From NCBI GenBank assembly GCA_963770315.1, contig CAVYPC010000002.1, positions 2,418,001 through 2,482,000 of the forward strand: a stretch of DNA of 64,000 nt, read 5' to 3'. This stretch comes from VRUE01 sp963770315. GTDB lineage: Bacteria > Actinomycetota > Thermoleophilia > Solirubrobacterales > 70-9. The notes beneath the pieces are model-generated. The model was given only the letters and a program-made list of their open reading frames with translations, ran no database searches and was not told where the DNA came from. This document shows positions 16,834-24,591 of this stretch, piece after piece (the first letter of the stretch is position 1; each line of letters opens with the position of its first letter). The translations under genes were made by a program, and so were the position numbers.

Positions 16834-17568
16834 GTGAGCGAGAAAGTCCTGGTCGTGAGGTGCGGGCTCGTCCCCTACGAGGAGGCGCGCGTGGCCCAGC
16901 GCTGGCTGGAGGGAGCGCGGCAGGAGGGCGAGGTGCCGGACGTGCTGCTGCTGCTCGAGCACCAGCCCGTCTACACGCGCGGGCGCCGCTCCAGCGACGA
17001 GGAGCTGCCGATGCAGGCCGAGTGGTACGAAATGCAGGGGATCGAAGTCCACGACACCGATCGGGGCGGGCGGGTCACCTACCACGGGCCGGGGCAGCTG
17101 GTCGCCTACCCGATCGTCTCGCTGGTGCCCTACGGCGACGACGTGCACGAGTACGTGCGGCGGCTGGAGCGGGTGGCGATCGAGGCGCTGGCAGAGCACT
17201 GCGTCGCGGCGGGGACGATCGAGGGGCTGACCGGCGTCTGGACCGAGGGCGAGCGGCCCGGCCCGGAGGCCGGCGTCGACGCCGCGCGCAAGATCGGCTC
17301 GATCGGCGTCCACGTCAGCCGCGGCGTCACCACCCACGGCCTGGCGATCAACGTCAACAACGACCTGCAGCCGTTCGAGTGGATCGTCCCCTGCGGGATC
17401 GACAACTGCCACGTCACCTCGCTCGGCCGCGAGCTCGGCGCCGAGCAGGATCTCCCTGCCTTCGCCGGCACCGTCGCGGCCCGCTTCGGAGAGGTCTTCG
17501 AACGGGACCCCGTCGACACCGAGCCGGCGGCCCTGGGACTCGACAGCGCTAGGCTCGGCGTCGCATGA
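16834..17568 (+). CDS. lipB: Octanoyltransferase LipB
   Basis: 244 residues. It moves the octanoyl group from octanoyl-ACP to lipoyl domains, the first step of lipoate synthesis. Motifs: LLLEHQPVYTRGRRS, RGGRVTYHGPGQLVAYPI, KIGSIGVHVSRGVTTHG with the catalytic lysine, and GIDNCHVTSL with the nucleophilic cysteine. The GTG at 16834 fits the family N-terminus. It overlaps lipA by 4 nt (ATGA). Confidence 0.94.
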   Translation: MSEKVLVVRCGLVPYEEARVAQRWLEGARQEGEVPDVLLLLEHQPVYTRGRRSSDEELPMQAEWYEMQGIEVHDTDRGGRVTYHGPGQLVAYPIVSLVPYGDDVHEYVRRLERVAIEALAEHCVAAGTIEGLTGVWTEGERPGPEAGVDAARKIGSIGVHVSRGVTTHGLAINVNNDLQPFEWIVPCGIDNCHVTSLGRELGAEQDLPAFAGTVAARFGEVFERDPVDTEPAALGLDSARLGVA

Positions 17569-18563
17569 CCAGCCCCCCCGAGACGAGCGTGGAGACGAGC
17601 GACGCGGTCGAGCGCGTCCACGTCACCCGCTCCCGCGCCAAGCCGGGCGGGACCGCGGCCGACGGCGAGGGGGCTGTCCCCTTCCGCCGCGCCCGCAAGC
17701 CGCCCTGGCTGAAGGTGCCGGCGCCCGGCGGGCCGACCTACCGGCGGCTGAAGGCCGAGATCGGCGGCGAAGGGCTGCACACCGTCTGCGAGGAGGCCAA
17801 CTGCCCCAACGTCGGCGAGTGCTGGGAGCGCGGCACGGCGACCTTCATGATCCTCGGCGACGTCTGCACGCGGCGCTGCGGCTTCTGCAACGTGAAGACG
17901 GGGGTGCCGAGCTGGAACGACCCGCTGGAGCCGCTGCGCGTCGCCAACCAGGTGAAGCGGATGGGGCTGCGCCACGCGGTCGTCACCTCGGTCGACCGCG
18001 ACGACCTGCCCGACTACGGGGCGAGCGCCTTCGTCGGCACGATCCGCTCGATCCGCATGCAGGCGCCCGGCTGCAGGGTCGAGGTCCTCACCCCCGACTT
18101 CCGCGGCCAGGAGATGCCGCTGGCGAAGGTGATCCACGAGCGGCCCGATGTCTTCAACCACAACGTCGAGACGGTGCCGCGGCTCTACCCGAAGGCGCGG
18201 CGCGGCTCCAAGTTCCTGCGCTCGGCGCGGGTGCTGCGGATGGCGAAGGAGATGGGCGGCGCCGGCGTCGTCACCAAGTCGGGGCTGATGGTCGGGCTCG
18301 GCGAGAGCTTCGAGGAGATGGTCGAGACCTTCGGCATCCTGCGCGAGCACCGGGTCCAGGTGCTGACCGTGGGCCAGTACCTGCGGCCGACCGAGAACCA
18401 CCTGCCGGTGGAGCGCTACTGGCACCCGGACGAGTTCGCCGCGCTGGAGCGCGAGGCCTACGCGCTGGGCTTCGAGTCGGTCGCATCGGGACCGCTGGTC
18501 CGCTCCAGCTACCACGCCGACCAGAACCTGCCGCAGCCGGCGCTCGCTGGGCTAGTGTCCTGA
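17565..18563 (+). CDS. lipA: Lipoyl synthase LipA
   Basis: 332 residues, radical-SAM enzyme that inserts two sulfurs into octanoylated lipoyl domains. Both iron-sulfur clusters are visible: CEEANCPNVGEC (auxiliary cluster, C-x4-C-x5-C) and CTRRCGFCNVKTG (radical SAM, C-x3-C-x2-C). Further motifs: RHAVVTSVDRDDLPDYGA, FNHNVETVPRLYP, TKSGLMVGLGE, and VGQYLRPTENHLPV. The C-terminal RSSYHADQ carries the conserved serine. Its last 12 nt overlap the end of the convergent dipeptidase gene. Confidence 0.95.
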   Translation: MTSPPETSVETSDAVERVHVTRSRAKPGGTAADGEGAVPFRRARKPPWLKVPAPGGPTYRRLKAEIGGEGLHTVCEEANCPNVGECWERGTATFMILGDVCTRRCGFCNVKTGVPSWNDPLEPLRVANQVKRMGLRHAVVTSVDRDDLPDYGASAFVGTIRSIRMQAPGCRVEVLTPDFRGQEMPLAKVIHERPDVFNHNVETVPRLYPKARRGSKFLRSARVLRMAKEMGGAGVVTKSGLMVGLGESFEEMVETFGILREHRVQVLTVGQYLRPTENHLPVERYWHPDEFAALEREAYALGFESVASGPLVRSSYHADQNLPQPALAGLVS

Positions 18564-19733
18564 GGGCCAGAGCGTCTGCAGCACGCCAAGCGCGTTCGTC
18601 CACATCATCCGCTCGGCGTCCCCGTCGCCGTAGCGTTTGCGCAGCGGCGCCTCGAGCAGTTTCAGGTTTGACGCCGTCTTCAGCCCGCCCATGGTCGGTT
18701 TGATGAAGCCGTCGAAGTCGGTGCCGAGGGCGATCTGCCCGTAGCCGCCGGTGATCTCGGCGATCTTGTCGATGTGGGCATAGATGACCTCGAGCGACTC
18801 GTCGAGGGTCTTCGTGTAGTCGCGCTTCTTGCGGATCCCGTCGTTGAGCTGGTGCTGGGCCATGATCAAGCCGACCACACCCCTGCGGTGCTTGATCTGG
18901 AGCAGGATCTCCTCGTCGCACATGTACTGCTGCTTGCCGAAGCGATAGCCGGCATGGGTCGAGATCACCGGCACCTCGCTGTGCGGGTCGATCTCGTCGA
19001 GCAGGGCGAAGGTCTCGTGGATCCCGGCTGGGTCCATGTGGCTGAGGTCGATGAGGATGCGGTTCTCGACCAGGCCGCGCACGACTGCTTCGCCACGGGG
19101 CGTGAGCCGGTCCTTGCCGCGCTGCGGGAAGAAGAAGTCGTAGATCGAGTCCGGGAGGAAGGGCAGCGCGTTGGCGTTGGTGGCCACCTGGCGGAAGAAG
19201 AGGTGCGCGACCGTGACGTAGCCGACACCTCTCCTCGCCAGCTCGGCGCAGTTGGCTTCGATTTCGGCGTCGGTGTCGCCGAGGAGGCAACCTCCCTCGA
19301 CGGCGTGGACCAGCGCCGTCGCCCCGGCGGCGAGGCAGTCGTCCAGCTCCGCCCGGTCGTGGACCAGGCGCAGTTGCGAGCGGTCGTGCGTCGCCACCTC
19401 CTGCTCGACCGCTTCGAGGCTCGCGATCAGGTGGGGGAAGTAGCCGGGCTCCGGCGGAGCCGCGTAATACGTGTCCAGGTCCATCTCGTCGAACGGCCCG
19501 AGGAGGACCGACATCGCCAGCCCGACCCCACCCTCGCGCAGGGTCTCGGGGGTGACCCGGTAGGTCCCGTCCCAGCTGGGGTAATTGCCGACCCTGTTGG
19601 CGATTTTCAGGACCAGCGCCTGGATGCGGTCACGGATCGTCGGCCCCGGCGTCTTCATCAGCCTGGCCGTCGTCTCCGGGTCCATGTCGTTGATCACCCG
19701 CATCGGGTAGTGCGAGTGCAGGTCGGCGATCAT
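18552..19733 (-). CDS. Membrane dipeptidase-like metallohydrolase (peptidase M19)
   Basis: 393 residues. The N-terminal MIADLHSHYPMRV gives the D-x-H metal site. VHAVEGG carries the bridging glutamate, VAHLFF and LIDLSHMDPAG the following metal and active-site region, and VPVISTHAGY plus ALGTDFDGFIKP the C-terminal sites. It is a renal-dipeptidase-type zinc enzyme that cleaves dipeptides. No signal peptide is seen, so it is probably cytoplasmic. Its end overlaps lipA by 12 nt, tail to tail. Confidence 0.88.
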   Translation of the reverse strand: MIADLHSHYPMRVINDMDPETTARLMKTPGPTIRDRIQALVLKIANRVGNYPSWDGTYRVTPETLREGGVGLAMSVLLGPFDEMDLDTYYAAPPEPGYFPHLIASLEAVEQEVATHDRSQLRLVHDRAELDDCLAAGATALVHAVEGGCLLGDTDAEIEANCAELARRGVGYVTVAHLFFRQVATNANALPFLPDSIYDFFFPQRGKDRLTPRGEAVVRGLVENRILIDLSHMDPAGIHETFALLDEIDPHSEVPVISTHAGYRFGKQQYMCDEEILLQIKHRRGVVGLIMAQHQLNDGIRKKRDYTKTLDESLEVIYAHIDKIAEITGGYGQIALGTDFDGFIKPTMGGLKTASNLKLLEAPLRKRYGDGDAERMMWTNALGVLQTLWPSGH

Positions 19734-19818
19734 GGCGAGCCAGCCTAGACCAACCCGGATTGCAAAGTCAAAGCTGATCGGCTAGGCCCCAGGGATCGCG
19801 CCTACAATTGGCCAAAGA

Positions 19819-19891
19819 GGGGCCATAGCTCAGCTGGAAGAGCACTCGCCTTGCACGCGAGAGGTCGCGGGTTCGAGTCCCGCTGGCTCCA
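19819..19891 (+). tRNA. tRNA-Ala (anticodon UGC)
   Basis: 73 nt with a complete cloverleaf; anticodon loop CTTGCAC. Acceptor GGGGCCA pairs with TGGCTCC, giving the G3:U70 pair that identifies alanine tRNAs. No CCA encoded. Confidence 0.96.
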
Positions 19892-20325
19892 TCCTCGGGT
19901 CCCGCGTTAGCTCGGGATCTGTGTAGTCGGACGCATTGCGAATGCCAATGCGCTGGCCGTTGCGGGCCGGAGCAAGACGGAGGTGAAGCATGCTCCGTCC
20001 GGTTCCCAATTCACTGGACGGGAAGTAGTAGCAACGGTCAGAGGTTCGGTCGTAAACGGCGATCCAGTCAACCGTCTTTGCGGTGTATTGCTTCGTCCGA
20101 CGGACCTTTCCGTTGGTGAGCGAGTCGACCGGCACCGGACGTTGATGACCCTTCCGTCGGACTCCGTGTATTTGACCTGGACTCGGTGAATCCAACCATC
20201 GAGATCCGCGATCAGGTCGTAGTCGCAGTCCTCTCCAAAGGAAAGGAGATCGAGCAGCCACGGCCGGCCAGATCCGCGGCAACCTTGAGCTCGGCCAGAT
20301 CCCCTTTTTGCTTTAGCGGAGCCAT
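19892..20325 (-). pseudogene. PD-(D/E)XK endonuclease-like gene, frameshifted
   Basis: From ATG 20323-20325 the frame reads MAPLKQKGDLAELKVAADL, then FGEDCDYDLIADLDG and RVQVKYTESDGRV. This has the E...D-x(n)-QVK layout of the PDDEXK family found with group I introns and phages. A one-base deletion near 20115 shifts it; the next frame continues SLTNGKVRRTKQYTAKTVDW, then AVYDRTSDRCYYFPSSELG and IGIRNASDYTDPE. The shifted frame runs on without a stop into the antisense of the tRNA-Ala gene until 19830. Probably the remains of a mobile gene next to a tRNA. Confidence 0.72.
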
Positions 20326-20419
20326 CTCCGCCAAAAAGCCTACTCAGACAACTGTCACAGGTGGGAAACGCGAGTGTGCCATTTGTGAAACAACTTGCGA
20401 GCTCGCGCTCGAAACTTGC

Positions 20420-21274
20420 TCAGTCGTCGAAATCGAAGTCCTTGGGGGGCTTCTGCTCGAACCAGAGTTGGTCGTCCTCGGGCGCCTCCTCGAGGAAGTC
20501 GGGGGTCTCCTCGAGCACGTCCTCGTCGGGGCCTGCCGCGGGCTTGTCTTCGCGGTTCGGCTCAGCGGGGGGCTCAGGCTCGAAAACGGCCTCCTCCTCC
20601 TCGTCCTCCTCGATCTCACTCGGCGCCTCCAGGGCCTGGTCGAGCTCATCGGAGAGGCGCTTCTCGTCCCAGAAGTCGTCGTCCTCTTCGTCCTCCTCAA
20701 TGCTGATCTCAGCCGCATCGTCGTCGAAGCCGGCGAGCGGATCGACGGGAGCCAGACGCGGCTCGTCCATCTCCTCCTCGACCAACTCCTCTTCCGAAGG
20801 GGCCTCGGCCTGCGAGCCGAGCTCCTCCTCGATGTCGAACATCTCGGTCGGCTGCTCGGCGATCGCTTCCCGCTCCTCAGTGGTTGGGCCAGACGAAATC
20901 TCGGGCTCCGGCTCGGGCACAGCCTCGTGTTCCATCGCCGGGGACTCCTCCACCGCGGGCGGCTCGGGCTCGCTCTCCTCGAGCCTGGAGGGTGGCGCCT
21001 CCTGCAGGTCGGCGATCTCGGAGCGCCCCCCGCGACGCCCAGGCGCCTCCTCAGCCTCAAGCGCAGGCTCCGCGGCTGCCTCGGGCTCCAGATCGGGCTG
21101 CGCCATAAACTCGGTCGGAGCCTCGGCAAGCGGATCGGGCGCCGATCCCCCGTCGCCGGGCCGCTCTGCAGCGCCAAACGCCTCGTCCTCGAGCTGTTTC
21201 AACTCGGAGTCGCCGGCGCCGTGCTGGCGCTTCAGCTCCAGGTGCTCTTTGATCGCGTCGTCGAGAATGCCCAT
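20420..21274 (-). CDS. Very acidic, probably disordered protein
   Basis: 284 residues. Only the start (MGILDDAIKEHLELKRQHGA, a predicted helix) and the end (DDQLWFEQKPPKDFDFDD) look structured. Between them Glu, Asp, Pro and Ala make up most of the chain, with runs such as EEDEEDDDFWDEKR and EIEEDEEEEAVFEPEP. No signal peptide or membrane segment. I have no family name for it. The conserved-looking ends suggest a scaffold or binding role, which is inference. Confidence 0.7.
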   Translation of the reverse strand: MGILDDAIKEHLELKRQHGAGDSELKQLEDEAFGAAERPGDGGSAPDPLAEAPTEFMAQPDLEPEAAAEPALEAEEAPGRRGGRSEIADLQEAPPSRLEESEPEPPAVEESPAMEHEAVPEPEPEISSGPTTEEREAIAEQPTEMFDIEEELGSQAEAPSEEELVEEEMDEPRLAPVDPLAGFDDDAAEISIEEDEEDDDFWDEKRLSDELDQALEAPSEIEEDEEEEAVFEPEPPAEPNREDKPAAGPDEDVLEETPDFLEEAPEDDQLWFEQKPPKDFDFDD

Positions 21275-21357
21275 ACAGATCCCTGGGGAACCTAAAGACT
21301 ATGCGGTTATCCTTGTGCTTGCGAGGCCTCTGGGACGAACCTCCCAGCCACGCACGA

Positions 21358-21430
21358 GGGGCTATAGCTCAGCTGGCAGAGCGCCTGGATCGCACCCAGG
21401 AGGTCGGCGGTTCGAATCCGCCTAGCTCCA
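21358..21430 (+). tRNA. tRNA-Ala (anticodon CGC)
   Basis: 73 nt cloverleaf: GGGGCTA acceptor against TAGCTCC with G3:U70, anticodon stem CCTGG/CCAGG with loop ATCGCAC, T-arm GGCGG-TTCGAAT-CCGCC. Its 3' half is repeated twice downstream (21892-21922 and 24413-24456). Confidence 0.94.
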
Positions 21431-21439
21431 TCGCTGGAT

Positions 21440-21461
21440 GTCCCTGCACGTGGGGATTTTC
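21440..21461 (+). terminator. Terminator-like hairpin after tRNA-Ala, duplicated downstream
   Basis: TCCCT and GGGGA stem around a GCACGT loop, followed by TTTT. The same 22-nt unit with one change recurs at 21989-22010, again about 10 nt after a GCTCCA that looks like a tRNA end. Confidence 0.6.
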
Positions 21462-21619
21462 GCTCCCTAAAGGGCTTTCCAACCGCCGCTGAATTTGCGC
21501 TCCATTTCGGGCACGAGTGCCCGAAATCGTGCCGATGCGAAGGGATTAGCGGGGATTGCCGTCGATTCCGGCCTTGCATTTAGACGACAGCAGAGCTAGT
21601 GACGCGTAAGCTTCAACGC

Positions 21620-21844
21620 ATGAGCATCGAGCGCGAGTACGAGATCGTGCTGCAACCGGAGCCCGAAGGGGGCTTTAGCGTCCTCGTCCCCGAGTTGCCC
21701 AGTGTCGCCACCCAGGGCGAGACGATCGAGGAAGCCACCGAGATGGCCAAAGAGGCCATTGAGGCCTACCTCGAAGTGATGCATGAGGACGGCCTCCCGA
21801 TCCCGACCGTCCACCGCGGCAGCGTCGCTGTCCACGCGGCGTGA
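21620..21844 (+). CDS. hicB: HicB-family antitoxin, orphan
   Basis: 74 residues from ATG 21620 (an in-frame GTG at 21599 is possible). The partial RNase-H-like HicB fold is recognisable: YEIVLQPEPEGGFSVLVPEL, then SVATQGETIEEATEMAKEAI and EAYLEVMHEDGLPIP. HicB normally neutralises the HicA mRNA interferase. The adjacent hicA is reduced to its first 17 codons, so this antitoxin has no working partner here. Confidence 0.8.
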   Translation: MSIEREYEIVLQPEPEGGFSVLVPELPSVATQGETIEEATEMAKEAIEAYLEVMHEDGLPIPTVHRGSVAVHAA

Positions 21845-21891
21845 GCGCCAAGCTCCCGGCGGTCAACGGCAAGCAAGTCATCGCCGCCCTC
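21841..21891 (+). pseudogene. hicA: Truncated hicA toxin gene
   Basis: GTG at 21841 overlaps the hicB stop by 4 nt, as in intact HicBA operons. Only VSAKLPAVNGKQVIAAL of the HicA start is left. Exactly where HicA should continue (AALERAG...), the sequence changes to a 31-bp perfect copy of the tRNA-Ala 3' end. Confidence 0.72.
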
Positions 21892-21922
21892 GAGGTCGGC
21901 GGTTCGAATCCGCCTAGCTCCA
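21892..21922 (+). repeat. Partial tRNA-Ala 3' end (att-like), copy 1
   Basis: 31 bp identical to tRNA positions 21400-21430 (variable loop, T-arm and acceptor end to GCTCCA). It has no 5' half, so it is not a tRNA gene. It looks like an attachment-site scar from an element that used this tRNA. Confidence 0.8.
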
Positions 21923-21933
21923 CTAAGGCGTCG

Positions 21934-21963
21934 TCTCTCGAACCGCGGCTCTGGTTCGAGAGA
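21934..21963. repeat. Perfect 11-bp inverted repeat
   Basis: TCTCTCGAACC (21934-21944) and GGTTCGAGAGA (21953-21963) around an 8-nt loop, directly after the tRNA fragment. The right arm contains a GGTTCGA T-loop-like sequence. Confidence 0.6.
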
Positions 21964-22038
21964 TACCCGCTTGGCTCCACTTTCGGAAGTCCCTGCACGT
22001 CGGGATTTTCTCCAACCCGCCGTCGACGGTGCGGCTCC

Positions 22039-22653
22039 TCACCCCGCCCGCCGGTAGCGGATGTGCGTGGCGAGCGGAGAGTGGAGCACCTCAACCGGCT
22101 CGAACCCGAGGGATTCGACTCCGTCGAACAGCCGCTCGCCGGACCCGAGCAGGACGGGGACCACGTCGAGCGTGAGTTCGTCGATCACTCCGGCGGCGAG
22201 CGCCTGACGGACGGTCGAGGCGCCGCCCGCGATGTCGATGCCATCCTCGCCGGCCACCTCACGCGCCTGCGCGTAGGCGGCCTCGAAGCCCTGGGTGACG
22301 AAGTGGAAGCTCGTGCCGCCCTCCATCTCGATCGGCTCGCGGGCGTGGTGGGTGAGCACGAAGACCGGCGCGTGGTAGGGCGGCTCGGAGCCCCACCATC
22401 CATCCCAGTCCTCATCCCACTCGCCGCGGATCGGCCCGAACATGTTGCGGCCCATGACGTAGGCCCCGCGCGGTCGCATGAGCCAGCCCTCTGCCGTCGC
22501 GTCGGCGTCGTTCGCACGCTCGTCGCCGAGGTGCCAGCTATGGACCTCCCTGCCGCGCTTCCCCAGCGGATTCTCCCGGCTCTGCTCCGGTCCGGCGACG
22601 AAGCCGTCGAGCGAGATCGACATGTGGCAGGTGGTGTCCGGCATCGGCGTCAT
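22039..22653 (-). CDS. Dihydrofolate-reductase-like protein (RibD C-terminal family)
   Basis: 204 residues. MSISLDGFVAGPEQS is the hallmark start of this stand-alone reductase family. AYVMGRNMFGPIRG, VFVLTHHAREPIEMEGGTSF, DIAGGASTVRQALAAGVIDE and VVPVLLGSGERLFDGV follow in family order. It probably reduces a pterin- or flavin-like substrate with NADPH; the true substrate is unknown. Starts at 22653 or 22644 are possible. It lies between two tRNA-derived repeats. Confidence 0.85.
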   Translation of the reverse strand: MTPMPDTTCHMSISLDGFVAGPEQSRENPLGKRGREVHSWHLGDERANDADATAEGWLMRPRGAYVMGRNMFGPIRGEWDEDWDGWWGSEPPYHAPVFVLTHHAREPIEMEGGTSFHFVTQGFEAAYAQAREVAGEDGIDIAGGASTVRQALAAGVIDELTLDVVPVLLGSGERLFDGVESLGFEPVEVLHSPLATHIRYRRAG

Positions 22654-22795
22654 CCAAGTAATGCGATTTGCAAGCGTCGGCACCGTACCGCACGGGAAAG
22701 GTGGTGCTGGGCTGGCCGGACGGCGATGCCATAACCGCGATCTTCGAGCGCTACCCCTCCCGATCGGTGGCCCCCCCGGCGTTCCGCACCGCGGG

Positions 22796-24241
22796 TCAGA
22801 CGACGAGGCCGGGATACAGCGGATACGCCGCCGTCAGTTCCTCGACGGTGGCACGCACTTCGTCGACCAACGCCTGCGGGAGCTCCGGCTTCCCGCGGAC
22901 GTCCTCGATTGGCCCTGCCGCCCCGAGGACGGTGGAGATCAGCTCGGCGATTCGGCCCATCTCCCCTTCGCCAAAGCCGCGGGTGGTCAGAGCCGCGGTC
23001 CCGAGCCGGATGCCGCTGGTGAACCACGGGCCGTTCGGGTCGTACGGCAGCACGTTGCGGTTGAGCACGATGTTGCACTCGCGCAGGGCCGCCTCCGCCT
23101 GTCGACCGTTGAGGCCATGCTGGCGCACATCCACGAGCAGCAGATGGTTTTCGGTGCCGCCGGTCTGCAGCACCTCACTGCTAGCCACGAGCGCCTCGGC
23201 CAGCGCGCGCGCATTTGCGACGATCGCCGCCGCATAGTCGCGGAACTCCGGTGCAAGCGCTTCGTGGAACGCGACGGCCTTCGCCGCCATGACGTGGGCC
23301 AGCGGGCCTCCGAGGATCATCGGGCAGCCGCGGTCGACGGCATCCGCGAACTCGCTCGTGCACAGCACGAGACCACCGCGCGGGCCGCGCAGCGTCTTAT
23401 GCGTCGTCGAGGTCACAATGTGCGCGTACGGAACGGGGTCGAACTCGCCCTCGAAGACGCCGCCGGCGACAAGGCCCGCGAAGTGGGCCATGTCGACCAT
23501 GAACACAGCGCCGACCTCGTCCGCGATCTCGCGGAAGCGGCGGAAGTCGATCTTGCGCGGGTAGGAACTGTGGCCCGCGAGAATCAGCAGCGGGCGGGTC
23601 TCCAGCGCCAGCTCGCGCACGCGGTCGTAGTCGATCAGGCCCGAGTCCGGATCCACCCCGTAGGGAACGATCTCGAAGAGTTTGGCGGACAGGTTCGCCC
23701 GCATGCCATGCGTCAGGTGGCCGCCGGAAGTCAGCTCCATCGCAAGCATGCGCTGGTTGACGAGGCGTTGGCGCAGCTCCTCCCACTGCTCCTCGGAAAG
23801 GAGCCGCGAGTCCCGCACGCCCCGCTCTTCGAGGTACGGCTTCTCGACGCGCTCGGCGAGGATCGCCGAGAAGGCGACGAGGTTGGCGTCGGCGCCGCTG
23901 TGCGGCTGCACGTACGCATGGTCGGCCCCGAAAAGCTCCTGAGCCAGCGACGCGGCGGCGCCCTCGACAGTGTCGACGTTCTCGCAGCCCGCGTACCAGC
24001 GCTTGCCCGTGGCGCCCTCGGCGTACTTATCGGTCATCCACTGGCCCATCGCCAGCTGGACGGCCGGCGAGCTGTAGTTCTCGCTCGCGATCAGCTTCAG
24101 CGCGTGCCGCTGGTCCTCAAGTTCGCTGCGGATCGCGGCGGCCACCTCCGGCGCCACACCGCCGACCACCTCAAGTGCGGACTTGAAGGCCTGGCTGGCC
24201 GTGGAAGCGTCGCGGATGGTCTCGGGCGCCATGGCGCTCAT
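22796..24241 (-). CDS. glyA: Serine hydroxymethyltransferase
   Basis: 481 residues, PLP enzyme interconverting serine and glycine with tetrahydrofolate. Motifs: LKLIASENYSSPAV, GKRWYAGCENVDTVE, HAYVQPHSGADANLVAF, VDMAHFAGLVAGG, and TSTTHKTLRGPRGG with the PLP lysine. It is longer than the usual 415-430 residues because of an insert around residues 125-170 (VEKPYLEERGVRDSRLLSEE) and an N-terminal extension. Such longer forms occur in some actinobacteria. The gene lies inside the segment bounded by tRNA-Ala fragments, which is unusual for a housekeeping enzyme; it may be a second copy. Confidence 0.92.
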   Translation of the reverse strand: MSAMAPETIRDASTASQAFKSALEVVGGVAPEVAAAIRSELEDQRHALKLIASENYSSPAVQLAMGQWMTDKYAEGATGKRWYAGCENVDTVEGAAASLAQELFGADHAYVQPHSGADANLVAFSAILAERVEKPYLEERGVRDSRLLSEEQWEELRQRLVNQRMLAMELTSGGHLTHGMRANLSAKLFEIVPYGVDPDSGLIDYDRVRELALETRPLLILAGHSSYPRKIDFRRFREIADEVGAVFMVDMAHFAGLVAGGVFEGEFDPVPYAHIVTSTTHKTLRGPRGGLVLCTSEFADAVDRGCPMILGGPLAHVMAAKAVAFHEALAPEFRDYAAAIVANARALAEALVASSEVLQTGGTENHLLLVDVRQHGLNGRQAEAALRECNIVLNRNVLPYDPNGPWFTSGIRLGTAALTTRGFGEGEMGRIAELISTVLGAAGPIEDVRGKPELPQALVDEVRATVEELTAAYPLYPGLVV

Positions 24242-24354
24242 CCTACGGGGCCATAAATCCAGAAAGCAGCCGCCCCGCTCACTCAGCGGATGACGAGCAA
24301 AGCTTTCTAAAGAAGGTACGGGTGAGGCGCTCGAACCCCGCCCCAGAATCTCAG

Positions 24355-24386
24355 CTGCTTCTCGCCAGAAGTGGCTGACTCCCCGT
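24355..24386. repeat. Dispersed 32-bp hairpin unit, copy 1
   Basis: GCTGCTTCTCGCCAGAAGTG followed by GCTGACTCCCCG. It matches 33207-33238 at 27 of 32 bases, and both can fold around CTTCT/AGAAG. Confidence 0.55.
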
Positions 24387-24412
24387 TACGCCTCCGCGAT
24401 CATGGCCTTCGC

Positions 24413-24456
24413 GGATCGCACCCAGGAGGTCGGCGGTTCGAGTCCGCCTAGCTCCA
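24413..24456 (+). repeat. Partial tRNA-Ala 3' end (att-like), copy 2
   Basis: 44 bp matching tRNA positions 21387-21430 with one change in the T-loop (TTCGAGT for TTCGAAT). It starts in the anticodon stem. Together with the intact tRNA it bounds a segment of about 3 kb. Confidence 0.82.
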
Positions 24457-24591
24457 TCGGTCAGCCCGCGGCGAGATCGACTTCGACACCGAAAAGGTGC
24501 GATTGAAGCACTCCCGCTTGTCTCTTCCTGTCGTAGGAAAGAAGATGCGCATGATCGTCCCCGGCAGGGGACACCGACGAACGGGACAGCC

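Larger units (their letters stand above)
24242..24591. other. Intergenic region with tRNA scar and a dispersed hairpin
   Basis: No gene found in 350 bp. It holds a hairpin unit shared with 33207-33238 and a 44-bp tRNA-Ala fragment (both listed separately). Confidence 0.6.

Noticed and set aside
19830..19891. C-terminal extension of the endonuclease gene through the tRNA
   Set aside because: These codons are simply the antisense of tRNA-Ala (the frequent GLEPATS-type artefact), not protein sequence.
21892..21922. A third tRNA-Ala gene
   Set aside because: Only the T-arm and acceptor end are present; no D-arm, anticodon or 5' acceptor strand.
22668..22795. Coding remnant YRTGKVVLGWPDGDAITAIF on the plus strand
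   Set aside because: Looks protein-like over about 25 codons but has no family match I recognise and no ribosome site; too short to support.
24413..24456. A tRNA gene with CGC anticodon
   Set aside because: The fragment begins in the anticodon stem and lacks the 5' half.
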